NCBI GenBank assembly: GCA_027625915.1
Contig: JANTQA010000012.1
Location: forward strand, 1,581,001 to 1,645,000
Length of the DNA stretch: 64,000 bases
DNA from: Anaeramoeba flamelloides
Taxonomy: Eukaryota > Metamonada > Anaeramoebidae
Direction: 5' to 3'
The notes beneath the pieces are model-generated. The model was not told the origin of the DNA, did not search any database, and saw only the letters and a program-made list of their open reading frames with translations. Shown piece after piece: positions 23,346 through 34,380 of the stretch (position 1 is the first letter of the stretch; every line of letters begins with the position of its first letter). The position numbers and the translations under genes are program-made.

Positions 23346-23910
23346 TTCCTTATTTTGGGTACACTTGTTTTGATTTTTTATTTTATATTGTTTTCTTATA
23401 TTTGGATGAAAATGATTACTTAAAAAACCATTAATATTATGTTATTTAAATATGGTTTTATATTACATTAGGGAAAATATAATAAATTGAGTTTTTGTTT
23501 TGACTATTTTTTATTTTCTGATGTATACAAATTTTAGGAACGGGGGTTTAGTTTTTTTTTTGGGAGAAGATAATTTCAGATTTTTTGAATAAAATTTGTG
23601 GCTATTTTGTGTTTTAAACTTTGATAACATATAATCATATTCACTTCTCCAATTCCACTAAACGCAATGATTTAAAATCCTAATAAGTAATAATTTGACT
23701 TAGTTATTCTAATTTTGGAATTCTTCTAGCTATTTAAGTCCCATTTATGTTTCCTTTTATGATTATTTCAATTTTAATGTTGTTGTTCATTTTAAACAAA
23801 ATCCATTAATCCCAAATGCCACTAATAAAAAAATATTTCTAATTGCTTTATCTTGTCAGGATTAAAAAAATCTCAAAAATGATGTAAAAATAAAAAATGA
23901 AAAAATTAAA

Positions 23911-24004
23911 TGCCACAATAGAATGTTGAGAGAAGGATAAAAGAAAAGTTATTCAACTTTCAAAACACTATTTTTTGCAATTCAACTCAACATTCTATTG
24001 TGGC
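23911..24004. repeat. Foldback with perfect 20-bp arms inside the TTAA element
   Basis: TGCCACAATAGAATGTTGAG at 23911-23930 and its exact reverse complement CTCAACATTCTATTGTGGCA at 23985-24004. It sits near the right end of the 22796-24163 transposon, either as a subterminal repeat or as a nested small MITE. Confidence 0.85.
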
Positions 24005-24184
24005 AATTTCTTTGAGACCTGAAAAAAAATTTAAAAATCTAATGAATGAAGTACTTTAAATAATAAAAATCAATGAGTTACAACCAAAATAAAAAATGTT
24101 ATTTTCTGATCCTCTTCAGAATTGCAAAAAAGTGAAAAATTTTCCTTTACCGTGGCTACTCCCTTAAAGAAGATTTATAAATTA

Positions 24185-24565
24185 ACTGAATAAGGAACTG
24201 ACAATAAAAGATAAATTAATATGGTATTGGTCTAAAAGTTCTATTATTATAAAAGAAATTCTAAAATTAATGAATCAAATCAGATTTGTCTTAAAAATAG
24301 AGTATATACCTTGTTAAAATTCTTTTTTTAATCAAAAAAATAAAATATTTCAAAATTATTGAAAAAATTACAAAAAATTTTGAACAAATTGCTTTCCTAA
24401 TTTAAATTTAACTAAAAATATCAAGGATTTTACATTCTAAAATTAGTTTGGACTTAGGTATACCATTATGTAGTGAATTAATCAGTGTATTGGAACAAGA
24501 AGAAAAAAATCTTAAATTATATTTTGAAACATTGATTATAGTATATTGACATGAATTATTTTGAT
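24185..24565 (+). pseudogene. Plus-strand coding relic next to the TTAA element
   Basis: Two coding-like segments: about 24186-24310, containing LTIKDKLIWYWSKSSIIIKE and LMNQIRFVLKIEYIP; and about 24441-24548, containing SLDLGIPLCSELISVLEQEE and KNLKLYFETLIIVY. Composition is far from random for this DNA, but no start, no joined frame and no family were found. It may be exons of a host gene or part of an older transposon. Confidence 0.35.
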
Positions 24566-26574
24566 CAATGTTTTAATTTTTTTTCCCAAAAGATAATTGT
24601 GTAATTATTATCACAAGAATACAATTAAACTGGCAACTCAAACTCATTTATCAACTTTGGGGAAATAAGTTTATCTTTTTTAAAAAGAGTTCATTTTTAC
24701 ACATGAAATTTTCAGTAAAAAGTCAGGATCCTTTTTGTTTCGATTTATCTTTCAAAAAAAAAAAAAAAAAATTTATCAAACAGTTATTAATTTGATGAGA
24801 TATCACTTTTGGCAATTTTGGAGAGTTGAAATGAACAAATAATACTAAAAATTTAATCTCATTTTCAAAAAATAACAAGAAAAATAAATATATTATTGAA
24901 CGTTCGAAGATAAGAAAAAAATGATCATTTATTTGATTAACAAATATTTAAATAATTTTTTGATCTTTAAATGATTGGTTAATATCCTTTTCCAAATATT
25001 AAGAGTTTAAAAAATAATAAATTGTTATTAACAAAATCAATTACTTGATAATAACTATAATTTTTATTATAATTAATATTATTAATTTAAATAACATTCA
25101 TTTGTTTAAAAATAATGAAAAAAATTTTCAAAAAAATTAATTTAAAATAGTTCATAAAAATTTTAATTATTGAGTTATTTTTCTATAATTTGTATTATTT
25201 TTTTTTTCAAAAAAACAAATAAGATTCCACTCATTATCATTTTGAAATTAAAAATAAGTTCAATCAAATAATATTTCCTTAAAGTAAGGAAAATGTTTTT
25301 TTTTTATACTGACAGTTTCACTTTTAAGGCACAAACTTTCAACGAAATTTAAGGCACGTAAAAATTCTCAAATTAAGACACAAAATTTGTAATTTTAATT
25401 TTTACAATTTATTTTTACTAGAATTTGAATTTTGTGCTTTAATTTGAGATTTTTTTTGTGCCGTAAATTTCGTTGAAAGTTTGTGTCTTAAAAGTGAAAA
25501 TGACAGTATTTTTATCTTTTTCATAAGTATAGAAAAATAAAAATACAATATTTATTAAACTAAAAGAGCATTAAAATGAAAATTTCAAAGAAAAAGAAAA
25601 GATGATTTTTTATTTCTTTTAAATAAAATCGATTTAATAAATGATTTTAATTGTATTTTTTTTTTGATTTTTTTTTTTTTTTTTGTATTTGAAGTCAATA
25701 TAACAACATTAGAATTTTCAACCACAATTTATTCTATTATTCCTATTTCTAACTTCTTAAACTTATAAATTTATTTTAATTTTTAACTTGTTTAGAATAA
25801 TTTTTCATTTTATATCTTTTTCTTTAATTCAATTGAAAAGAAAACTAGGATAAATGAACACATAAACTATTCATCAAAATGCCAAGTTAAATAATTTTTT
25901 CAAAAAAATGAAGTTATACTATTCCTGAAATAACTTTTCAACACCAAAACTTATTGATATTTTTTTTTCTTGTAAAATTTCTCCTTTTATACCACAATAA
26001 AAAAACATCAACTTCATCGATTTTATATGAATATATAAAACTAAACTTTAAATCAATAAAATTGAAAAATTTTGCATATTTTTTCAAATAGTATCCCAAA
26101 TTGAAAAAACAATTTCAAAGATCTGAAAATATTTTTTTTTTATTTTCTTTCAAAAAAAAAAATTCATTTTGTAAAATAATTTCAGTTAAACAATAAGCTT
26201 CGAAAATCCTATTAATTGGTTTCTAAATTAGTCAAATTTCATTTAAAAAAGATGTTATCTTTTTAAGTTTTTTTTTTTTTACTTTTTTCTTTTAAAAAAA
26301 CAAAAAAAATTCCAAAAATACCATTTTTTTTGTGAAAAATTATTTTAATCTGTAAATAAAAGATTATTAACACCTAAGCCAAAATCAATTTTTAGTCTGT
26401 GTATTGTATAAAACAAGTCCATTAAGCACACATGCCCTTAAAAATACTAATTTGTGAAAAGGAGAAATATAACTATATATAATTCTTAATTTAGTTATTA
26501 TTTTTAAAAGCAGAATAAAAAATAAAATTGTATGATGATATTTTTATGTTAATTTAAAATTATTATTTTTTGTT
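24566..26574. other. AT-rich intergenic region
   Basis: Apart from the TA-flanked foldback at 25309-25506, I see only A/T-rich sequence. The right end is the 3' flank of the F-BAR gene. Confidence 0.6.
25309..25506. mobile_element. TA-flanked foldback MITE, 198 bp
   Basis: Arms of ~85 bp start CTGACAGTTTCACTTTTAAG on the left and, read from the right end, CTGTCATTTTCACTTTTAAG. Both continue ACACAAAC or GCACAAAC, then TTTCAACGAAATTTA. TA lies on both sides (25307-25308, 25507-25508). This is the form of a Tc1/mariner-type MITE or foldback. Confidence 0.85.
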
Positions 26575-29500
26575 TTAGTCTTCAAATTCTGTGGTTGTGT
26601 AATTTTCAGGGACTAGTCCAATATCCCCTAATTCGTTTTGTGCTTTAATCCATCCATCAAATTCTTCTAAAACTATTAATTTTTCACCCTCGTGTATGCA
26701 GAGAACTTCTTCGTCTTCTCCTTCGTAATCATAAAGTGACATTACATAGACAAGTTCTTCTTCTTCACTTGTAGTTTCTTCTTCATTCGACTGTTCATCG
26801 CTCTCATCATCTATCAGTTCTTCTTCAATATCTTCATCGATCCGTTCCTCTTCAATTTCATCATTTTCTTCATCATTTTCACTTTCTTCATTTTCTTCGT
26901 CATTGTCAATTTGTTCGTTTTGTTTTTTCAAGTCTTCATTTTTTTGATCTTCTTCCTTTATTTGATCTTCTTCTTGTTTTCTTTCTTTATTTGCAATATC
27001 CTTAAGTTCATTAGGTATCTCAATAACTTCAAAATCATCATCATCATCAATGTTTTGTTTAAAGTTATTAGAGTTATTGTTACTATTCTTATTAAACTGT
27101 GAATTTGTGGAATTGTCTGTTTTATATTGTAAATTTTCAATACCAAGTTTTTCAATTGTTCTTGTGTATGTTAAAGGGAAATACCCAATTTTTTTGCCAA
27201 TTTGCCCTTTCCACCAATTATTTTCGTTTTCCTCTAATACATAAATAAGATCACCGGAATTAAATGAAAGTTCGAAATTATCTTCATCGCCAATATATGG
27301 ATATACTGCTTGATGGATTTTCATTGATGGTGGTAATGGTGCTGGTTCTGTTGTTTTTGTGATTTTTTTTTCTTTTTTTGTTTTTGTTTCTGTTGTAATC
27401 ATTGTTAATTTTGAACCTAATCTTTTTTTCCATTTTTCCTTTGCAATTTTGACTTGTTTTGAGTTATAATGTTTTCGCTATTTTTTTTGTTGGTTTGTTT
27501 AGAAAAAAAATTATTTGATAAAAAAATGAAAAATATTTTATGAGATTATCGAATGTAAATAGATAGGTAGAGAAAACGGTAGATTGATATTCAAGATGGG
27601 GGTGATAATATTGTTTTATAAATTTGTAAACAAACAATAATTTAAATTTTAGTTTGTAGGAAACATTTATTTTATTTTGAATTAAATAAAGTTCCTATCA
27701 TTGATAAACTACTTTAAAATGATTTATTAAAACCCTAGTATCATTATAAAAGCAAAAAATTTCCATTTTTTTTTGTCATTTTTTTAAATTAACTTTTTTG
27801 GAATATCTTTAAGTTATAGTTTTGAACTAAGTGTTTGGCTAGGTTTGAATAGTAATCATTTTTACATTTCAGGCAACCTTTTGTTCATGGAGTTTTTGAA
27901 AAAGGAGATTGAAAAAAAATGACAAAAAAAATGTCCATTTTTTGCTTTTATACTGATACTAGAGCTTTAAGATGAATAATTAATATTTCTATTCAACGGT
28001 AAGATGCCATTTTTTTTTTTTTTTTGAAAAGATGTAAATTGGATTCTTTAAAAAATAATTTAAGTAAGAGTTGAATAATTAAAAAGGTATAACTATGCCA
28101 ATTGTAATATGTCTTTTGCTACAATTTTGGTATTTTTTATTTTTTCTAATTTCCTGTAATTGATACCAAAAATAATATTGACTTTTATGCGAATATTAAA
28201 AATTGAATAGTAATTGCTAACAGATAAACTAATAAAGGAAAAAAATACCAAATAGAATAAACTGAAACAATTTTTGCTTATAGTGGAAACATGTTTAAAA
28301 AACTATTAATTTGGAATTGAATGAAGATTACCTGTCGAAATTTGAATTTAAAAAGGTGAAAAAAAGTTTAGAGTAATTGCTTTTTGATAATAGGAGATTT
28401 ATCTATTATATATTTGTATTGAAAAACAAAATGCCTTGAAATACTACAATTTTTCGAAACACAAGATGGTATTTATTTTTTTTTGGTATAATTTTTTGGA
28501 AAACCACTCTGAACAATTTCAAATTCTAAAGGAAAAAACGTTATTTATTCAAGAGTAAGACTGGAAAACGGTATTTAATTGCTTTTTTTTTGAAATGAAA
28601 TTTTCTATAGAAAAAATTTAAATCTTTAATAAACATCGGGGATTTGGTACTCATTTCAATTGATGAGATTTACTTTCCGGGATTATTTATTGCAAATGGG
28701 GCTTAAAAATTACAAATACAAGCCGGAAAGAAAATCATTTATAACTTAAATGTTTAGTAGTAATTAGATTTTATCTTTTTTTGATTGAAGAAAATAATAA
28801 AAAAGAGAAATTTAATTTCTCAATACATCGAAAGAATAGTTTAATTTCCATTTTGGTTTTGAAATTGTTTTGTTATAGTGATGTGTGTTCCACTCGGTAC
28901 AGAAAAAAAGGAGTTATATTTTTAAAGAAAAAAATTCAAATCAAATTTCAATTTTGCAAAAAAATAAAATGGTTTTTCTTTATTTATTTGAATTTTGGAA
29001 GAAAAAATAGCAAACTCTAACCCTCTTTGACTGATCTCTTAATTATTTTGATTTTAGTAACTAAAAAATAATTAAATATTGAAAATATTTTTATTTTTTT
29101 TTCAATGTTTAGCAAAAGATTCTGGGGGTTTGTTGAACCAAAATAGTGAATCAAGTATTGGGTTTAAACAATATTCAAATAAAATTTAGATGTTTATATT
29201 CATTTAAAACAAATTCTTTCAAAAAAAAAACATTGCTCCCCTATATTAAGATATATATATCGTTTTGAATTAAAATGTATTCAAAATATTTTAATATTCC
29301 AAAGTAAAAAAATATAATTATTTATCATTAATTTTTCCATTGAGTTTCCTTTTTTTTGTCTAAAAAAGAATTTATTATTATTATTTTTTTTTTCATTGAA
29401 AACTATAGAAGAAAAAAAATAATCAGAGTTGTGGTTCTAATTTGGTGGGGAAAGTATTGAAGAAGAGAAATGGTGGTTACAATTTAACAACTTCTTATAT

Positions 29501-32500
29501 ACAATTGCCATTTATTGAGATAAATTTTTGGTGAGTTTGGTAATAATACCTTGTACTAGGATCAACTTCTGTCAAGTATGGCATTATATCAAATGGGCGG
29601 TATCATGATGGTTCTAAAAAATTTTTTTGACATAATTGTCATTAAAGGAAACAACCAATAATCCCTGAAACACACAGGATACAAAAAAAAACTTTTAATT
29701 AAGTTTTTACTTTTTTTTTATTATTTTTTACAGTCTTAAATTTCTTGCCTTTCTTTGTCTTTTTCTTATCATTGTTCAAAAATAGTATTGTTTTTCATTT
29801 TTTTTTTTAAAAGAAAAGCAATTCTATGAGTTATAATTTTGGGTAAATTATAGCTATGATAAAAAACTCTGCATAGATTTTAATGTTTAAGATAAAGTGC
29901 CGTAAAGTGCCGTTAGGTGCCGTAAAGTGCCGTTAGGTGCCGTAGAGTGCCTAGCTTTTTCAGAATTCAAAAGAATTGAGAAAAATATTTGATTTCACTC
30001 GATTCTTTTAAATTTTGGAAAAGCTAACGACGGTTTTCTTGAGGTTTTATGTTTTATTTGTTAAGTTTTCTCGGTTTTTTTGAGGTTTTCTATTTTATTT
30101 CCAAAAGTAAAAAAAAAACCGAACGAAAACCTCTTGATTTTCCAAATAAACAGAAAAGTCCAGAAAAGCTAACGAAAATCTATTGATTTTCCAAATAAAC
30201 AGAAAACTCAAGAAAAGCTAACGGCGTTTTTTTTTAATTTTAGAAATAAAAAGAAAATTTCTTTAATTTTCTTTTTATTTCTTAGGTTTTCTTTTTATTT
30301 CTTAGGTTTTCTTTTTATTTCTTAAATTTTCTTTTTATTTCTCAAATTAAAAAAAAACTAATGGTAAACAGGTTTTAATTTTGTTGAATCGCCTATCTTC
30401 TTTAACAATAAAATACAAAAAGAATGAAAAAATAAAAACAAAAATTAGAATTTTTTATTATGAAAATTTACACTTTGTTCTAAATCGATGAAAAGACTAA
30501 AAAATTTTTAACTCATAATTTAAAGTGAACAACAACTTTTGGAATTTAATTTAATTTATATAATCCACTTTTTGATAACAACTATGAAAACAAACCTATT
30601 TTGTTGATTTGATTTTTTGAAAAAATCCAATAATCTGAAAATATTTTATTATTATTTGTTGAAAAATAAATGGAACAAAATTTTCATTCAGCTTTTCAAA
30701 AAAAAAAAGTTTTAAAAGTCATTTAAAATTTAAAATTATTTAATTCCTTAAAGAGGCTTAGATTATTAATTTTCTTTTTAGTATTGTAGACTTTTGTGTT
30801 TTATTTTAATTCCTGGAATGGGATTTTTTTGGAAGGATGAATGAAAATTTTGATCTTTTTATTTTTCAAATGTTTGATTATTTACCAAAGATATTTGTTT
30901 TTAAATTATTACGGATCTTGAAATTTTCAAAATTAATAAACTGAAGAATAATTAAAAAAAAGGATGATGAAAGAGTTAACTAAAAAAATTATTAAAAAGA
31001 AAAAGGAAAAAATGAAGAAAGAAAAAAGAAGAAATGAGAAATTGGAAAGAAGAAGGAGAAAGTGAAAGAATTCTATACCTCGTTAATATATTTTGTTATT
31101 GGGATGTCTTGAATTTCTTCAGGACTATTTTTGTGTCGATTCACAAAATTATTTATTTCAGCTTTTGGTTGGATTAAGTTGATTCGGTTGACTAGTTTGC
31201 TACAGTTGTCCTTTGTGGTTGTGTTAATTATTTGAAGTGTGATTAAAAACATTGTCCAGTTTTTTTGAAGAAAATCAATTCTGTTTCTTTCTAAAATCTC
31301 TAATGATTTCAAAATCTCTTCTAATTTTGGCTTGACTCGATTAGAATACTTTTCTAACTGCTTCCATGCTGTTTGGTATTCTTTATAAAGTTGTTTATAA
31401 TCTCTTTGATTTGTTTTCACTTTATGTTTCATCTTTTAATTTGTTAGCATTTAGTTTATGAAGAGTGGGTTCATTAGTGAATTATTGGAATCAATAAAAA
31501 GATTTTTTTTTTTGAATTTTGTTTTTGTTTCTTGTGAAATTTCTGTCTTTGGTGGGGACAAGAAATTTCTTTAAAAGAGAAAAAAGATAAAATAAGAATA
31601 AAAATAAAAAGGTTATTACTTTTGTTACTTGGTTTGGTGATTTTTTTTTAATTCTTCTAAATTTTCAAGTGAATTAAAATATAATTCTGATTTTTTGAAT
31701 GTTTTGGCTTTTTTTTTATTAACAACCAACAAATGGTCATCATATTGTTTTTTTATTTTTTTCCAGTTTGAAAATAACTAAATGATATATGTGAAAGTAA
31801 ATTTTAAAAAGAATTCAAACAAATCAATTGAAAAAAGTTGATGGATAAAATTTTGTGAAAAAACAAAGAAAAAAAGGTTTTGTTGTTTTTTTGTTACTTT
31901 TTCTGTTTTTGGGGTATAGCTTTGTAAAAAGGTTGTTGTTTCGTTGATCATATTTTTAATAAGTGTTTGTGTTTGAGACTGATGTTCAGAAGAAGTTTCG
32001 ATTTGTAACTTAAAGGCAATCCAACATTTTGATACTTCTCTTTATATTTTGTGTTTTTTTTTTCATTTGTGATTTTTTGTTTCATTTGTGTTTTTTTGTT
32101 TTATCACAAAAAAAATTAAAAAGAAGAAAAAGATCGGGAATAAAGATCGGTTTCAAAAAAAAAAGTAAAAATTTGTTTTCAAAAGAAAAAGATCTGTTTA
32201 TAAAAAATTACGAGGTATCAATTTGTGATTGTTGAAATGATTTGGTTAATTTTTCTAATTGTAAGCTATGTTTGTTTGTTATGTTTTGTAAATTGGTAAA
32301 CACTGTGAACATTTCTTTCATATTTAGAATTGATTCGTTGGAGTGAGCATTAAATGATTCTGGTTTGTCCCATAAATTTGGAAAAAAGCTTTCATTTTTC
32401 GTCTTTGGTTCAATAAATTGAATTTGTGTGTGGTGATAAAAAAAAAAACAAAGGATTTAGGGTTACAACAAAAAAAAGAAAGAGGAATAAAATTTATCAT

Positions 32501-32564
32501 TTACAATATTATTTTGTTCTTTAGTTGGTTGTGTTGTTGATTTTTTTTGTTCAGTTTTGCTCAT
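26575..32564 (-). CDS. F-BAR and double-SH3 protein (six exons, 576 aa)
   Basis: Exons: 32505-32564, 32212-32402, 31898-32039, 31629-31777, 31079-31403, 26575-27438. All introns are GT-AG, the phases agree, and the total is 577 codons with TAA at 26575. Residues ~24-290 resemble an F-BAR domain: SFFPNLWDKPESF (the FCH start), SKCWIAFKLQIE, YKEYQTAWKQLEKYSNRV and LEILERNRIDFLQKNW. SH3-1 is ~331-386 (AVYPY, NNWWKGQ, GYFPLTYT). After a ~130-residue Asp/Glu-rich linker, SH3-2 is ~519-576 (LYDYEGEDEE, GWIKAQ, GLVPENYT). F-BAR domains bind and bend membranes, and SH3 domains recruit proline-rich actin regulators such as WASP. The same order is known in yeast Bzz1 and animal FCHSD/nervous wreck. The fifth acceptor (27439) is chosen by phase, and the exon-5 acceptor (31404) has an alternative. 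Confidence 0.82.
28865..29230 (+). repeat. Dispersed repeat R1, copy 2
   Basis: Aligns with 2180-2560 in the same orientation (AACTAAAAAATAAT, AGCAAAAGATTCTGGGGG, GTGAATCAAGTATTGGG, TAGATGTTTATAT). It lies within the big F-BAR intron. Confidence 0.6.
29898..29950 (+). repeat. Tandem decamer GTGCCGTWAR array
   Basis: Five decamers run GTGCCGTAAA, GTGCCGTTAG alternating twice, then GTGCCGTAGA, followed by GTGCC. It is unusually GC-rich for this window and leads straight into the hairpin cluster. The related cluster in the CPBP intron ends with GGCAC repeats (13245-13290), the reverse-complement motif. Confidence 0.9.
29950..30360. repeat. Hairpin-cluster repeat, copy 3
   Basis: Starts with a palindrome AGAATTCAAAAGAATTGAG / CTCGATTCTTTTAAATTTTGG at ~29961-30022, then CTAACG linkers, AATCTATTGATTTTCCAAAT segments, and three tandem TCTTTTTATTTCTTAGGTTT-like units near 30270-30335. 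These match copy 1 at 12.8-13.25 kb, which lies in another gene's giant intron. Confidence 0.8.
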
Positions 32565-33075
32565 TTGAATAAAAGACACAAAAAGGAGAAAAAAGAATGA
32601 AAAAATGAAATAATGAAAAATTAACTTTTTAATTTTTGTGAATTTTTTTGAATTTAAGGACTTGGTTTTCAAATGAAAACAGTGAGGTTGTTGTAAAAAG
32701 ACTCTTGAAAGAGTTCCAGAATATCAGTTAAATTTCCTTATAGAGAATTTCTCTTACAAAAAACTGGTAAATTATTACAATTTTCACAATTATACTTTGA
32801 TCCGATCAAAATTTGATTTTTAAATTTTATAATTTCTATTTCAAATCGATAATCACAAAAAACTTTTTCAAGCTGTTCTAAATATTTTTTTATGTTTCTA
32901 TTACAAGTCTGAAAGATTTTCAATTTTGAAATTGTACTTGAAAATCCTTTAACTGAGTAGTATTTTTTATAAATAAAATGAGTTCTTTTCAAAATCTTGA
33001 AATAAAATTTTATGGTAATTTGTGTTTCAACTTCTGAAATGGATGATTTAACCTCATTTAAACAATTTATTAATT
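32565..33075 (-). pseudogene. Possible orphan coding exon upstream of the F-BAR gene
   Basis: The minus frame from ~33075 to TAA at 32738 gives ~110 codons of coding-like composition: KSSISEVETQITIKFYFKIL, SVKGFSSTISKLKIFQTCNR, IKKYLEQLEKVFCDYRFEIE, then SKYNCENCNNLPVF with a Cys-x2-Cys pair. It has no ATG near its left limit and no clear acceptor. It is either the 3' exon of a gene whose start is lost or unseen, or a remnant. The stretch 32565-32737 is the F-BAR promoter region. Confidence 0.35.
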
Positions 33076-33624
33076 ATGATCAGTCTCTTTTTTGAAATTT
33101 AAAATTAACATATTTCCAATATAAAACCAAAATCAGTGACATATTATTTTGTTTAACAATTAAGTTAATTCTTGAAAATGGGAAAACATATTTTTCGTTT
33201 TATTTTTTTAGAAAGTCTTGGTTTTGAAAGAAAATTTTTTTTTTAATTATTTTACTTTATTAATATTTCAATTCAAATCTCCACTAATAATACTGATTGT
33301 GTTATACGTGGTTCAATAAATGAATGTTAGGTAGAATACTAACTACACTTTATCAATTAAATTGAGATCTATTAAGTAAATTTTTGTCAAGTAAGGTTTT
33401 CAAAAAGGTTGTTTTCATGTTTTCAAAAAATGAAAAAATATTATAAAAAAATTTTTTTAATATATTGTTTTTCCCAAATTATTTGGTCTTTTTCACAAGA
33501 ATCCTTATAACAATTCAAATCATTTTTGTCAGAAAAAAAAATGTTTTTGAATTTTGAGGAATAAATTACTATAATTCCCAAATATGTTCAAGAAAATTTT
33601 ATTTTGAAAAATCGAATTTTCATC
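33076..33624. other. AT-rich spacer left of the TTAA element
   Basis: No gene or repeat recognised. Confidence 0.5.
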
Positions 33625-33628
33625 TTAA

Positions 33629-34376
33629 GGGATTAGCACCTACCAAGGAGAAGCCTAGGAACAAATTATGCTGTTATTGGGTTTGACAAAATTAGTGCTA
33701 CATGGTTCAAATGTCTCTAAAAAATCGATTAGTAAAGTAGTAATATTTGTTGATCTCATCAATTAAAAATGTTCTTTGTATTAGTAAAAAACTCAACAAT
33801 TTCAGAATAAAATCTGCATTTCGCCATAAATTTCAAGGTTGAATTATCAATATTCAGACTACAAAGTCACAAAATATCTTTCTTAAATTTGTGGCGAAAT
33901 GTAGATTAGTTACTAAAAAATTCGTTTTTTTTTAAATATTAAATAATTAACGAATAAATTTTTTTGACTAATTATTTCTCAAATCATGCAAATATATTGA
34001 TGCTACAAGTACCTTTATCAAAAGCAAACAAAAATAATAAGTATTTGTACTTTTATGTTGATGATTATTGAGATAGTCTTTGAAATTAAAAAATTAAAAA
34101 AATCGATACTTTTGAAAGTTCTAAATCTAAATTATTAAATACCAGAATACTGTATTTTCAGTTTCTATTTTTAGATTTTGAAAAGGAATTAAAAATTTTT
34201 TTTTTCAAAATTAAACTTTTTTAATTGTGATCCTTGGTAAAAAATGTAATAATTTATTGTGCAATAAGATTTATAATAGATTTTTAAGGGCTATTTGAGC
34301 CATAGTGCACTAATACCATTTACACCCAATTACAACATACTTTAACGATTGGTAAATCTATGGTGACGCTAATCCC
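33629..34376. mobile_element. TTAA-flanked DNA transposon, 748 bp
   Basis: Left end TTAA|GGGATTAGCACC at 33625-33640; right end GGTGACGCTAATCCC|TTAA at 34362-34380. The outer 9 bp of the inverted repeats (GGGATTAGC) are perfect. The body matches the outer blocks of the 19.3-20.5 kb copy but lacks its ~550-bp middle. No coding frame is seen, so it is a non-autonomous element (MITE-like). Confidence 0.8.
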
Positions 34377-34380
34377 TTAA

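Larger units (their letters stand above)
22796..24163. mobile_element. TTAA-flanked DNA transposon, 1368 bp
   Basis: Left end TTAA|GGGAGTAGCTACACC at 22792-22810; right end GTGGCTACTCCC|TTAA at 24152-24167. The ends are inverted repeats with a TTAA on each side, and they match the ends of the elements at 33629 and 46823 (TTAAGGGANTAG). Inside lie family-A sequence (22985-23345) and a smaller foldback (23911-24004). No intact transposase is visible, so it is a non-autonomous or decayed copy. TTAA target use is typical of piggyBac, but those usually begin CCC; a TA-target element beginning AGGG is an equal reading. Confidence 0.75.
27439..31078 (-). other. 3640-nt intron of the F-BAR/SH3 gene
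   Basis: Donor GAG|GTATAG, proposed acceptor GCAAAG|GAAAAA. It separates the F-BAR part from the SH3 part. Inside are repeat R1 copy 2 (28865-29230), a tandem GTGCCGT decamer array (29898-29950), and hairpin-cluster copy 3 (29950-30360). No exon is required between the flanks. An alternative is two separate genes, F-BAR and SH3, but both lack a natural end and start respectively, and the joined order is a known architecture. Confidence 0.65.
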
